Assembly: GCF_002920615.1 (NCBI RefSeq)
Contig: NZ_PQSU01000003.1
Location: forward strand, 248,001-312,000
Origin: Streptomyces sp. Ru62
Lineage (GTDB): Bacteria > Actinomycetota > Actinomycetes > Streptomycetales > Streptomycetaceae
Length of the DNA: 64,000 bases
Direction of reading: 5' to 3'
In this document: positions 33,693 to 45,033 of the stretch, in pieces
Layout: each line of letters opens with the position of its first letter
How positions within the stretch are numbered: position 1 is the first letter of the stretch
Made by a program: the position numbers and the translations under genes
The notes under the pieces: generated by a model
Seen by the model: the letters and a program-made list of their open reading frames with translations, nothing else
Told to the model about the DNA's origin: nothing
Database searches by the model: none

Positions 33693-36600
33693 CTAGAAAC
33701 CGCCGTAGGCCTGGAGTTCGTAGAGACTGCCGCCGTTCCAGCTGGAGGCGGTCACGGTCAGGCGCAGATAGCGGGCGTCGACCGGGGTGTCGGGGAGGGA
33801 GTAGGCGGTCTGGGCCGTGGTGTACGCGGCGGTGTGGTCCTCCAGCGCCGACCAGTTCAGGCCGTCGGCGGAGTACTCCAGGAGGTACTTGTAGCCGCTG
33901 GGCTTCTCGAAGGTCGTGACCACACCGGAGACACTGGTGACCTTCCCCAGGTCGACCTGGATCCAGGACGGGTCGGGCAGGCCGAGGCCCTGGGCCCAGC
34001 GGGTGGACAGGTCGCCGTCCACGGCCAGTTCGGGGGTGTTCGGCTCGGAGTAGGAGGAGACGGTGACGGGTGCCTTCAGGGCGAGGTCGTGGTCGGCCGG
34101 CATGGTGACGGTCGCCGCAGGGCTCGCCTCGGAGGCGTTGAGCGCCGCGTCCCTGGCCACGACGGTGAAGCCGTACTCCTTCCCGGGCGTGAGGCCGCTG
34201 ACCCGCAGCCGCGTCGCGTCGGTGACGGCGATCCGCTTGCCGTCCTGGTAGACGGCGTAACTGGTGACGCCCTGGTCGTCCGGGGCGGCCGGCCAGCTCA
34301 CCTGGGCGAGGCTGGGCAGCAGCGGGGTGGCGGTGGGCCTGGCCGGCGCGTCCGGAGCGGTGTGGTCGTCGCCGGGGGCCAGCGGGGTGCCGTAGACCTG
34401 GAGTTCGTAGATGCTGCCGCCGTTGAAGCTGGAGCCGGTGACGGTCAGCCGCACGTACCGGCCGTGGACGTCCTTGTCCGCGAGGGAGTAGTTGGCCTGG
34501 GCGGTGGTGCCACTGCCCGTGTGGTCGTCCAGGGTGGACCAGTGCGCCTCGTCCGGGGAGACCTCCAGGCGGTACTTGTAGCCGCTCGCCTTCTCGAAGG
34601 TGGTGATGGCGCCGGTGACGTCGTACTGCGCGCCCAGGTCGACCTGGATCCAGGACGGGTCGGGCAGGCCGAGGCCCTGGGCCCAGCGGGTGGACAGGTC
34701 GCCGTCCACGGCCAGTTCGGGGGTGTTCGGCTCCGAGTAGGAGGAGACCGTGACCGGCTTGTGCAGCGCCAGGTCGGCGCCGTCGGGGAGGGTGACCGTC
34801 ACGGGCGTGCTGGGCGGCGACTCGTTGCCCGCCGCGTCGCGGGCGGTCACCGTGAAGGTGTACGACGCCCCGGCGGTGAGGTTCGGGATGCGGACCGAGG
34901 TGCCCTTGGACGCGCTGACCACCTTGCCGCCGCTGTGGATCGCGTAGCCGGTGACACCGTTGTCATCGGTCGCGGCCGGCCAGCTCAGATCCACGACGGT
35001 GGGCAGGCCGGCGACCGCGCCGGGTTTGCCGGGCGCCGTCGGCGCCGTGTGGTCGCCGGTCTCCGGGTCCGGGTCGAGGTGCCGGTACGGCGGCTGGAGG
35101 CCGGCGTTGTCGACGATCGAAGCGGGCAGCTGCTCACAGCCGTCGACCGTCGTGTTGTTCACGATCGTGTCGTCGGTGCTGTTGAACTGCGCGCTGAACT
35201 TCGGTGTGGTGGTGAAGTTGTAGTCGGCGGTGATGTCCATGCCATGGTTGAGCAGCAGCCACTGGTAGGCCACGTCGCAGAAGGCATTGCCGGTCGTGTG
35301 CCAGTAACGGCTGCCCTCGTCCTGGTAGATGGCCCCGTAGGCCAGCTCCGGGACCTTCCTGATGTAGTTGCCGGAGACGATGCCGCCCGGATTGGCGCTC
35401 AGGGTGTAGATGGCACCACCGTCGGCCTGTGACTTCATGATGTCACTGATCTCGTTGTCACTGATGACGTTGTCACGGGAGGTGGTGGGGGTGTCCCACA
35501 CCGGTACGCCGGAGTTGCCCGGGTAGTTGGTGTCGCCGCCCGGATCGGTCAGGCCCCAGCCCCAGCCCACGGAGATGCCGCTGTACGGCAGGTCGTACAC
35601 CTTGTTGTGGGTGATGACGGTGTGGTCGGTGTAGCCGGCGAAGATGCCCAGGGAGCCGTTGTACTGGTCGGCGACATGGGTGACGACGTTGTTGTCGACC
35701 GTGTTGTCCTTGGTGACGTCCCGGGGATCGTCGGGATGTGCGTCCACGACCTCGACCCCGCCGACCTGGACACCGGTGGCCGCGATCTGCCGGAACACGT
35801 TGCCGGTGACGTTGGTGCCCCGGGTCCCCGTGTTGAGGTTCAGGCCGACGGCGCCGAGGTGGGTGAAGGTGTTCCCCTCGAAGGAGATGCCGTGACCGTG
35901 GCTGACGTTGACCGCTCCGGGGGTCTTGACCCACTTCAGGCGGGTGGAGTCGAAGTCCGGGTTGTCGTCGCCGACGATCCGGAATCCGGCCTGGCCCTCG
36001 ATCAGCCCGTCGTCCGAACTCGGGGCCAGCCAGGTCGAGTAGGAGAAGGTGATGCCCCGGAAGGAGATGTCGCCGACCGGGTGGTCCTTGGTGCCGTCCA
36101 GGTCCACGAGATCCTGCACACGCGGGACGGTCACGGTCGCCCTCGCCAGGTCCTGCCCCTTCTTGGGCATGTAGTAGAGGTCGCCCTCGCTCTTGTCGAG
36201 GTACCACTCGCCGGGGGTGTCCATCAGCTCCCGCGCGTTCTCCAGCCAGGTGGGGTTCTGGATCTCCTGGCCCTCGTGGAGGTTGGCGTTGTGGAAGCAG
36301 GGCTGCCGCATGGTCATCGTGGTGCCGGAGACGGACTGCACGGGGCAGCGCATCATCATCCAGCCCCACTTGCTGACCACCTCCATGTCGGACTGGTTCT
36401 CGTACGCGTCCAGACGGGTGTCGGTGATCTTGTAGCCGGTCGCCGTCTTGGAGAAGCCGGGCGGGTTCTCCGGACCACGGGCCCGTGTCTGAAGCTCGCC
36501 GTCGACGTAGAGCTGCCGGGTGTCGAGGTCGCCCACGTGCGCCTTGTACACCGTGCGGCCGGCGTCGACCGGAGCCCAGCCGGTGACCTGGCTGCCGCCG

Positions 36601-36986
36601 CTGATCACGGGGTGCGCGCCCGGAGCCGCTTCGTAGACGACGCGGTGGCCGTTGGTGCCCGAGTCGCGGGGCGTCAGGGTGAAGGTGTCGGTGAGCCGGT
36701 AGGTGCCGGAGAGCAGCTCGACATCGATGTCACGCCGCATGTCGCGGTTGATCTTCCGCACGAAGTCCCGGGCGTGACCGAGCGTCCGGAACGGGTGCTC
36801 GGAGGTGCCCGAGCCGGTGTCGCGGCCGTACTCCGGCGACACGTAGATCTTCAGCGGGGGCGGATCGGCGGCGCGCGGGGCGGCCTGGGCGTGCGGGACG
36901 GTGAGGGGGAGGGCCGCGGTGGCCAGGGCGAGGACGGTCAGTGCGGCTCTTCGCCGGGGGCGGGGTGGGGTTGAGGGTATGGACAT
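33693..36986 (-). CDS. Secreted right-handed beta-helix enzyme with two FN3 and two F5/8C (discoidin) modules
   Basis: This protein has 1097 residues. A signal peptide (RRRAALTVLALATAALPLTV, cleavage near AQA-AP) is followed by a parallel beta-helix region (about 45-640) that begins IYVSPEYGRDTGSGTSEHPF, as in GH120/GH141-like glycosidases. Many N-x-V/I-x-x-N turns are present. FN3 (about 655-740), F5/8 type C (745-865), FN3 (870-955) and F5/8 type C (960-1097) modules follow. It probably binds and cuts an extracellular polysaccharide and feeds the ABC importer downstream. The two FN3-discoidin units share an almost identical DNA block. The exact glycoside hydrolase family is not certain. Confidence 0.87.
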   Translation of the reverse strand: MSIPSTPPRPRRRAALTVLALATAALPLTVPHAQAAPRAADPPPLKIYVSPEYGRDTGSGTSEHPFRTLGHARDFVRKINRDMRRDIDVELLSGTYRLTDTFTLTPRDSGTNGHRVVYEAAPGAHPVISGGSQVTGWAPVDAGRTVYKAHVGDLDTRQLYVDGELQTRARGPENPPGFSKTATGYKITDTRLDAYENQSDMEVVSKWGWMMMRCPVQSVSGTTMTMRQPCFHNANLHEGQEIQNPTWLENARELMDTPGEWYLDKSEGDLYYMPKKGQDLARATVTVPRVQDLVDLDGTKDHPVGDISFRGITFSYSTWLAPSSDDGLIEGQAGFRIVGDDNPDFDSTRLKWVKTPGAVNVSHGHGISFEGNTFTHLGAVGLNLNTGTRGTNVTGNVFRQIAATGVQVGGVEVVDAHPDDPRDVTKDNTVDNNVVTHVADQYNGSLGIFAGYTDHTVITHNKVYDLPYSGISVGWGWGLTDPGGDTNYPGNSGVPVWDTPTTSRDNVISDNEISDIMKSQADGGAIYTLSANPGGIVSGNYIRKVPELAYGAIYQDEGSRYWHTTGNAFCDVAYQWLLLNHGMDITADYNFTTTPKFSAQFNSTDDTIVNNTTVDGCEQLPASIVDNAGLQPPYRHLDPDPETGDHTAPTAPGKPGAVAGLPTVVDLSWPAATDDNGVTGYAIHSGGKVVSASKGTSVRIPNLTAGASYTFTVTARDAAGNESPPSTPVTVTLPDGADLALHKPVTVSSYSEPNTPELAVDGDLSTRWAQGLGLPDPSWIQVDLGAQYDVTGAITTFEKASGYKYRLEVSPDEAHWSTLDDHTGSGTTAQANYSLADKDVHGRYVRLTVTGSSFNGGSIYELQVYGTPLAPGDDHTAPDAPARPTATPLLPSLAQVSWPAAPDDQGVTSYAVYQDGKRIAVTDATRLRVSGLTPGKEYGFTVVARDAALNASEASPAATVTMPADHDLALKAPVTVSSYSEPNTPELAVDGDLSTRWAQGLGLPDPSWIQVDLGKVTSVSGVVTTFEKPSGYKYLLEYSADGLNWSALEDHTAAYTTAQTAYSLPDTPVDARYLRLTVTASSWNGGSLYELQAYGGF
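33951..34749. repeat. Internal duplication within the beta-helix gene
   Basis: A block at 33951-34062 is repeated almost without change at 34638-34749, 687 bases (229 codons) apart. It encodes the discoidin core ELAVDGDLSTRWAQGLGLPD. The flanking module parts are much less alike, which suggests recent gene conversion or strong selection on this part. Confidence 0.85.
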
Positions 36987-37093
36987 GGGAATCCAATCGC
37001 CTGCGGGGAGGGGAGATGGCGGCTCGTTCCGGGGGGCGTGCCTGTGGGGGCCTCGGGGTGGTTCCGTGTCACACCCATGCCGGTGACCTCGTG

Positions 37094-37951
37094 TCAGGAG
37101 GCGGAGGGCACCGGCGGGGTGGGCTTGGGTGTGGCGTCGGTGTCGGTGGTGGTCTCGGACACGCCGCCCGCGGCCGGTTCGGTGCCGCGGGCGGCGACAT
37201 TGAACAGACGGTCGCGGATACGGCGCTCGAACTGCTGCCGTGTCGTGGCGATGTGCTCGGTCATCAGCACGGCGGCCCGGTCGGCGTCCCCCGCGGCGAT
37301 GGCGTCGGCGATCGCCATGTGCTGGTGACCCGCCACCTCCAGCGAGCCGGGCGTGTCGCCGTGGAAGAGCAGTACGTCGGACTGCGCGGCCAGACGCCGT
37401 ACGTTGGTGACGCTGGAGCGCAGGAAGATGTTGTGGGCGGCGATGCCGACCGCGTCGTGGAAGAGCTGGTCGGCCACGGCGAACGCGTCGGCGTCGTTCT
37501 CACGGCCGGCCTCCAGGGAGCGCTCGGCGCCCTTCCGGATGTTCCGTACCTCGATCGGCGCCGCCTGGCCCGCTGCCCTGCGGGCGGTCTCGGCCTCGAT
37601 CAGGCTGCGGTAGTCCAGCAGCATCAGCACGTGCTCCATGCTGGTCGGCTGGAAGTGCCCCAGGCCGTCGTCGGCGAGCCCGCCCGGCGAGTCGGCCACG
37701 AAGATGCCGGCGCCCCTGCGGACACTGAGCCGGCCGAGGGCCGCCAGCACCTTCACCGCCTCGCGGGTGACATTGCGCGAGGTGCCGAGGATCTCGGCGA
37801 GCCCCGCCTCGGTCGGCAGCCGCGCGCCGGGCCGCAGGCCCTGTTCGGCGATGTACCCGAGGAGCTGCTCGGCGACCAGCTCGTAGCCCGGCCGGTAGGG
37901 CCTTGACGTCGTCCCGTCACCCTTGGCCGATACCTTGCGCTCTGCTGACAC
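37094..37951 (-). CDS. FadR/GntR-family regulator with FCD domain
   Basis: This 285-residue protein has a GntR winged helix (LRPGARLPTEAGLAEILGTSRN at about 37-58) and a helical FCD ligand domain. The metal-binding His/Asp pattern of the FCD domain is present in FHDAVGIAAHN and HQHMAIADAI. The C-terminal 45 residues are low-complexity. The start is GTG 37951. It lies upstream of the sugar operon on the same strand and most likely represses it until an acid-sugar ligand appears. Confidence 0.9.
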   Translation of the reverse strand: MSAERKVSAKGDGTTSRPYRPGYELVAEQLLGYIAEQGLRPGARLPTEAGLAEILGTSRNVTREAVKVLAALGRLSVRRGAGIFVADSPGGLADDGLGHFQPTSMEHVLMLLDYRSLIEAETARRAAGQAAPIEVRNIRKGAERSLEAGRENDADAFAVADQLFHDAVGIAAHNIFLRSSVTNVRRLAAQSDVLLFHGDTPGSLEVAGHQHMAIADAIAAGDADRAAVLMTEHIATTRQQFERRIRDRLFNVAARGTEPAAGGVSETTTDTDATPKPTPPVPSAS

Positions 37952-37973
37952 GGAAACAACTCCCGGCGCCCGA

Positions 37974-38140
37974 AATGAATCTGACTCATTGGCGGGGCAA
38001 CTATGGCACCGGGGTGGGAGGTCGACAAGGGTCGCGGCCGACTCCGTTGTGTTCGCGTCCAGGCCATTGCGTCCGGAAGGGGCGGAAGCCTATGGTCCAT
38101 GCGATCCATGCGGCCGGGGCGACAGCGAATGAATCAGACT
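37974..38140. promoter_or_regulatory. Candidate regulator sites upstream of the FadR-type gene
   Basis: AATGAATCTGACT (37974-37986) and AATGAATCAGACT (38128-38140) differ by one base and are AT-rich against a GC-rich background. The first continues into TCATT, forming an inverted repeat AATGA...TCATT. They may be binding sites of the FadR-type regulator. The remaining region up to 38504 shows no supported gene. Confidence 0.45.
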
Positions 38141-38504
38141 GTTGACGGCGCCTTCCGGTCGCCGGGCCGCCGCCCGGGGACGTCCGCCGGTGGGCCTGGC
38201 GTGCCGACCGGGGCGCGCTTCCTCCTCCTCGGCCGCGAGGCACGACACGTCGCCCCGGCGGCTCCGCCTCCCGAGGAGGCACCAGCGGCCTCCACGCGCT
38301 CCGGGATGCCCAGTCCCTCCGCCGTGGACCTGTTGCCGGCCCACCGGTTCGGCAGGGGCATGGCCGCTGCCGGTCCGCTCGGGGTCAGGTCGACCCGGCC
38401 CCGAGCGAGCAGGGCCCGTCCGCCGGGCCCCGCCGGCCCAGGCCCGTACTGTGCCCCTCCAGCGGCAGGACCGCGTCAACCCAGCCTGTCTGAGCCGGAT
38501 CCGT

Positions 38505-39497
38505 TCACGCCGGTGGCCCGGTCAGGGCGGTCGTGATGTGGTCGGCGAGGCGGGGCAGCCAGTCGGGGCGGGCGTTGCCGAGGAGGTGGTCGCCGTGCGG
38601 GACGGTCAGGTAGGTGCCGTGCGGTGCCAGGCGGGCCAGGGGCTCGCCGTCGGTCACACCGGGGATGACGTCCTGGCCGCCGTCCACGACCAGCAGCGGG
38701 GCCGCGATGCGCGGAGCCAGGTCGGTGAGGTCGACGTGGCGGGCGAACGCGCGGGCGGCGTCCGCTCCTCCGGTGCGGCGCGCCATGATGTCCCGTACCG
38801 GCGGGGGCAGTTCGGCCCAGTCGAGGCGGAAGGGGCCGCTGACGGTGGCGACCGCCGCCACCCGCGGCTCCAGCGCCGCCGCGCGGGCCGCGAAGTAGCC
38901 GCCCAGGCTGAGGCCGACGAGCCCGACGCGGGCGACGCCGAGGGCGTCGACCACCCGGCCGACGACCTGCTCGTACTCCGGTCGCAGCACCGTCGTGGCC
39001 GCGAGCGCACCCTGCCCCGGGCCGTCCATCGAGAACACCGCGAGGCCCCTGGCCAGCAGCGCGGCCACCAGGTCCTGGAACTCCTCCTTGGCGGAGTCCA
39101 GCCCGGGCACGACGACCACGGTGCCCGGCGCGTCGGCGGGGCCGCGGAGCCAGCCGGTGAACCCTTCACCGGTCACGTGCCGCGCACCGGGCTCCAGGAG
39201 GGCGAGGGCGCGGCCCAGGGCCCGGTCCGCCTCGGCCGCGGCACGCGGGGCGTCCGGGTACGGGGCGAGCGTGGCCAGGTGGAACCACCGGGCCGCCATG
39301 AGCAGGTGCCCGCCCGCCGAGACGGCGGAACCGGCCCGCTCCGCGCGCTCCAGGTGGGTGTGCCCCGTACGCACGCAGGCGGGTCCCCACTCGGCGACGG
39401 AGACGAGGCCGTCGGTGACGCGCCGGTACTCGTGCGGGTCGACGCCCGTTCCGGTGGCGCGGGTCCACTGGGCGGCGGCGAACTCCGTGGCGTTCAT
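38505..39497 (-). CDS. Alpha/beta hydrolase (FrsA/dihydropseudooxynicotine-hydrolase-like)
   Basis: This 330-residue protein has an N-terminal helical cap (about 40-105) and a core domain with TVVVVPGLDSAKEEF (oxyanion region) and nucleophile elbow GLSLGG with Ser197. LLVVDGGQDVIPG supplies the acid and VPHGDHLL the His. The cap-first arrangement matches the FrsA/2,6-dihydropseudooxynicotine hydrolase group, which cleaves C-C or ester bonds. It is coupled by overlap to the oxidoreductase gene upstream. Confidence 0.83.
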   Translation of the reverse strand: MNATEFAAAQWTRATGTGVDPHEYRRVTDGLVSVAEWGPACVRTGHTHLERAERAGSAVSAGGHLLMAARWFHLATLAPYPDAPRAAAEADRALGRALALLEPGARHVTGEGFTGWLRGPADAPGTVVVVPGLDSAKEEFQDLVAALLARGLAVFSMDGPGQGALAATTVLRPEYEQVVGRVVDALGVARVGLVGLSLGGYFAARAAALEPRVAAVATVSGPFRLDWAELPPPVRDIMARRTGGADAARAFARHVDLTDLAPRIAAPLLVVDGGQDVIPGVTDGEPLARLAPHGTYLTVPHGDHLLGNARPDWLPRLADHITTALTGPPA

Positions 39498-40414
39498 CGT
39501 TCCTCTCCCGTCGTCAGGACGGCCTTGCCGCGTATCCGGCGCTCCCGCAGGTCGACCAGGGTCCCGGCGGTCTCGGCCCAGTCGGCTACCCGGCCGATCT
39601 CCGGACGCAGCCGCCGCTGTTCCACGAGGCGTACCAGCGTCGCGAGATCGGGGGCGTACGGGGCACCGGCGTAGTGGAAGTGCTGGATCGTCACGCGCTC
39701 GGGCCCGCCCAGCAGCTCGAAGAAGTCGAGGGTCACCGGGGTGCGGCTCGCCTGGCCGAACCAGACCAGCGTGCCGCCCGGACGCACCTTCGACAGGGCC
39801 CGCGGCAGATCGGGCCCGCCCGTGGACTCCAGTACGACGTCGAACGGCCCCCGGGCCGCCGCCACGTCGTGGACCACCTCGGCGCCCAGCTCCGCGAGCC
39901 GTGCACCGCGCACCGGCGTGGCCGTCACCGCGGTCAGCTCGGCACCTGCCCCGACGGCCAGCTCGGTGACGTAGTGCCCGACGCCGCCCGAGGCGCCGGT
40001 CAGCAGCACCCGCCGGCCGGCCAGGGATCCGGCCGCACGCAGCAGGCGCAGCGCGGTGATCCCGGCCAGGGGCAGGGCTGCCGCCCGTACGGCGTCGATG
40101 CGGGGCGGGAGCACCGCGAGGGAGTGCGTGGGCACGGCCGCGTACTCGGCCCAGCCGCCCCGCGCCGGATGCCCGACCACGCGGGTGCCGACGCCGGGCC
40201 CCGAGCCGTCTGCCGCGGCCTGGACGACGAGCCCCGCGATGTCCTTGCCGGGCAGCAGTCCGGGCCGGGGGCGTTCGAGGAGAAACGTCTCGCCCCTGTT
40301 CGGTGCGAACGCCTCGACCTTGACCAGCGTCTCATCGGGCTCCGGGACGGGCAGGGGGACCTCGGCGAAGGCGACCGGACGCGCCGCGTCCCCCGTGGGA
40401 ATCAGTCTTCGCAT
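39494..40414 (-). CDS. Zinc-independent alcohol dehydrogenase / quinone oxidoreductase-like
   Basis: This 306-residue MDR-superfamily protein has a GroES-like N-terminal half (PGKDIAGLVVQ) and a Rossmann half with GASGGVGHYVTELA. No catalytic zinc ligands are visible, as in quinone oxidoreductases. ATG 40414 is preferred to an upstream extension because it begins the domain. It forms an operon with the hydrolase downstream and is divergent from a LysR gene, its probable regulator. Confidence 0.87.
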   Translation of the reverse strand: MRRLIPTGDAARPVAFAEVPLPVPEPDETLVKVEAFAPNRGETFLLERPRPGLLPGKDIAGLVVQAAADGSGPGVGTRVVGHPARGGWAEYAAVPTHSLAVLPPRIDAVRAAALPLAGITALRLLRAAGSLAGRRVLLTGASGGVGHYVTELAVGAGAELTAVTATPVRGARLAELGAEVVHDVAAARGPFDVVLESTGGPDLPRALSKVRPGGTLVWFGQASRTPVTLDFFELLGGPERVTIQHFHYAGAPYAPDLATLVRLVEQRRLRPEIGRVADWAETAGTLVDLRERRIRGKAVLTTGEER

Positions 40415-40471
40415 GCCGGGAATGGAACCCCCGCGCCCGTGCCGGGATCCAACAACGAACCGGCGTGATCC

Positions 40472-40486
40472 ACAACCGTTGGTTGT
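40472..40486. promoter_or_regulatory. Candidate LysR-box
   Basis: The inverted repeat ACAACC-GTT-GGTTGT lies between the divergent oxidoreductase and LysR genes. Its shape and place fit a LysR-type recognition site. A possible -10 (TATGGT, 40491-40496) of the LysR gene lies 4 bases downstream. Confidence 0.55.
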
Positions 40487-40503
40487 CACCTATGGTGAGG
40501 GGC

Positions 40504-41481
40504 ATGGATCTGGACGGAGCGCAGCTACGCGCCTTCGTGCGCGCCGCCGAGGAAGGGCACTTCGGACGGGCGGCGGGGACGCTCGCCATCTCCCAGCAGG
40601 CGCTGTCGAAGCGGATCGCCCGGCTGGAATCCCTGCTCGGCACCGAGCTGTTCGACCGCGGGGGCGGCGGAGTACGCCTCACCGAGGCCGGCCGGCGCTT
40701 CCTGGGACCGGCCCGGCAGACCCTGGCCGCGGCTGACGCGGCGGTGGCGGCGGCGGTGGGGGAGGACCGGCCGCTGCGGGTGGACGTGTGGGGGCACCTG
40801 TACGCGCCGATGCGGACGTTGGCCCAGGTAGCCGGTACCGGTACCGCCGAGGGGCCCGGGCAGGCCGAACGGGCCGCACCTGTCGGCGATCTGGTACTGG
40901 GCCACGGGCGTGATCTCCCGTCGGTGACGGCGGCACTGCTGCACGGCGACATCGACGCGGCCTTCGGCCGGGTCCACCCCCCGTTGCACACCGGACTGGC
41001 ACACCGCCTGGTCCGCCTCGAACCGGTGGACGCCGTCCTCAGCGCGGACCACCCCCTCGCGGCCGAACCCGCCGTGCGTCCGGACCAGTTGCGCGGCAGC
41101 CTGCTCTGGGCGCCCGGTCCGCTGGACCGCCTGGACTTCCTCCACCAGTTCGCCGACCGGTTCGCGATCCGGAACAGTGCCACGAGCGTCAACCTGGGCC
41201 TCGCCCACTTCCTCGCCGAGGTGGCGGCCGAGCCGCACCGCTTCTCGCTGCTCCCCGCCGACGTGCCCCTGCCGGACGTCCCCGGGTTGCGCTCCGTACC
41301 GCTCGTCCGGCCCACGCCGCTGTACGCCTGGTCACTGCTGTGGCGCACCGGCACCCGGCACCGGGGGCTGCACGACCTCATCGCCGCCTGCGCCGAGCGG
41401 GCGGGACACAGCCGGTGGCTGGAGTACGACCCCGCCCGCGACTGGCTGCCCGAACCGCAGGCGCCCTGTCATGCCGTGTGA
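40504..41481 (+). CDS. LysR-family regulator
   Basis: This 325-residue protein has an N-terminal winged helix (LRAFVRAAEEGHFGRAAGTL, ISQQALSKRIARLE, then GVRLTEAGRRFL) and a periplasmic-binding-like effector domain. It is divergent from the oxidoreductase-hydrolase operon, which it probably controls. Start ATG 40504 follows GAGGGGC. Confidence 0.9.
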   Translation: MDLDGAQLRAFVRAAEEGHFGRAAGTLAISQQALSKRIARLESLLGTELFDRGGGGVRLTEAGRRFLGPARQTLAAADAAVAAAVGEDRPLRVDVWGHLYAPMRTLAQVAGTGTAEGPGQAERAAPVGDLVLGHGRDLPSVTAALLHGDIDAAFGRVHPPLHTGLAHRLVRLEPVDAVLSADHPLAAEPAVRPDQLRGSLLWAPGPLDRLDFLHQFADRFAIRNSATSVNLGLAHFLAEVAAEPHRFSLLPADVPLPDVPGLRSVPLVRPTPLYAWSLLWRTGTRHRGLHDLIAACAERAGHSRWLEYDPARDWLPEPQAPCHAV

Positions 41482-41655
41482 CCCGGGGCGGGGCGCGCTT
41501 GCCGGTGTCCGCCGGGCGATGGCCTCGGTCACCTGCTCGACCGCCGGGCGATGGACTCGGCCACCGGCTCGATCGCCGTACGAGGCGAGGCACCGCAGGC
41601 GTCGTGGGACGGGCTCGGCAACGAGGAGTTCCCGGGCCAGGGGCTGTGGCTCCGC

Positions 41656-42228
41656 TCATGCGGCTCCGCGCGGGAGCCGGGTCACGGTTCCGGAGCCGGC
41701 GGCACGACCGTGGTGACGGAAGGCGAAGGACTGGCCCACCTCAAGGGCGACGGTCCGTTCGAGCGCGACCGTCACCGCGCCCTGGTGCAGCGGCTGGAGC
41801 GCCTCCGTGTCCTCGATCGACGTGACCACGCCCGACACCACGGCGGTGCGGACGTGGAACTGGAGCCGCTCACCCGTGCGTACTTCGGCGCCCCCGTGTA
41901 CTTCGGGCAGCAGGATGATGTCCGCGGCGAAGCCGGCGTGCGCGGCGACCGAGCCCGGTGCCGCGAGCACCTGTCCCTGCTCGACCGCTCCCGCCGTCAC
42001 ACCGCGCAGCAGCAGTCCCACGTTCATGCCCGCGCACGCCTCGTCCATGGGCGGCTCGCCCGCGTCGATGCCGGTGACGTGCGCCGTCGCGCCGTCGAAG
42101 CCGACGAGTTCCACCTCGTCGCCCTCGCGCACCCGACCCCGCTCGATCCGGCCCGTCGGCATGATCAGCCGGCCCCGGCGGAACACGTCCTCGACAGGCA
42201 TCAGGAACGGTTTCTCCACGGCACTCAC
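41656..42228 (-). CDS. Short EF-Tu-like protein: domains II and III only
   Basis: This 190-residue protein has the EF-Tu start of domain II ([38 protein letters not shown]) directly at its N terminus. It continues to a domain III ([23 protein letters not shown]) and ends TRLPRGAA. The whole GTPase domain is missing. Codon use is normal and the frame is intact, so it does not look like a recent pseudogene. True EF-Tu is essential and about 397 residues, so this is a paralogous fragment. Its role is unknown; it might bind aminoacyl-tRNA or a partner without GTP. Confidence 0.85.
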   Translation of the reverse strand: MSAVEKPFLMPVEDVFRRGRLIMPTGRIERGRVREGDEVELVGFDGATAHVTGIDAGEPPMDEACAGMNVGLLLRGVTAGAVEQGQVLAAPGSVAAHAGFAADIILLPEVHGGAEVRTGERLQFHVRTAVVSGVVTSIEDTEALQPLHQGAVTVALERTVALEVGQSFAFRHHGRAAGSGTVTRLPRGAA

Positions 42229-42265
42229 CGATGCTCCCCCTCACGGCCCTGCGGACCGGTCTCGT

Positions 42266-42296
42266 TTGACATGGAGCGCACTCCAGTACCTAGCGT
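42266..42296 (+). promoter_or_regulatory. MerR-type promoter/operator of the aldo/keto reductase gene
   Basis: -35 TTGACA (42266-42271), a 19-base spacer and -10 TAGCGT (42291-42296) are present. The spacer holds the perfect inverted repeat TGGAG-CGCA-CTCCA (42272-42285). This is the classic MerR layout, but no merR gene is adjacent. Confidence 0.65.
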
Positions 42297-42334
42297 CCCA
42301 GGTGAACGGTCCGACGAGTGCAGGAGGCAGCAGC

Positions 42335-43321
<987 letters not shown>

Positions 43322-43323
43322 CC

Positions 43324-43346
43324 CCGGCAGGGCCGGGTGCTGCCGG
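43324..43346. terminator. Hairpin between aldo/keto reductase and rox genes
   Basis: Arms CCGGCAG (43324-43330) and CTGCCGG (43340-43346) with a 9-base loop lie just after the reductase stop codon, between convergent genes. Confidence 0.5.
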
Positions 43347-43393
43347 GCGGCGCCGCTCGCGCGCGGGACGCGCCGGTGGCCGCACCCGCCCGC

Positions 43394-44917
<1,524 letters not shown>

Positions 44918-44932
44918 CTATATGTTGAGAGT

Positions 44933-44958
44933 GGCAAGGAGTGGGTGACCTCCTTGCC
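44933..44958. promoter_or_regulatory. Second inverted repeat upstream of rox
   Basis: Arms GGCAAGGAG (44933-44941) and CTCCTTGCC (44950-44958) enclose 8 bases. It lies 21 bases beyond the RAE and shares the TTGCC/GGCAA core with it. It may terminate transcription or bind the same regulator. Confidence 0.5.
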
Positions 44959-45033
44959 TTTGTCATGTGGGCCGAGTCATATATGCCGGGTCATGTGTGC
45001 CGGCTTCTCCCACCCGGGCCGGGCCCCGTCGCC

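Noticed and set aside
38003-38536. A 177-codon plus-strand frame between the FadR and hydrolase genes
   Set aside because: Pro/Arg-rich composition, no ribosome site and overlap with regulatory repeats; no family resemblance.
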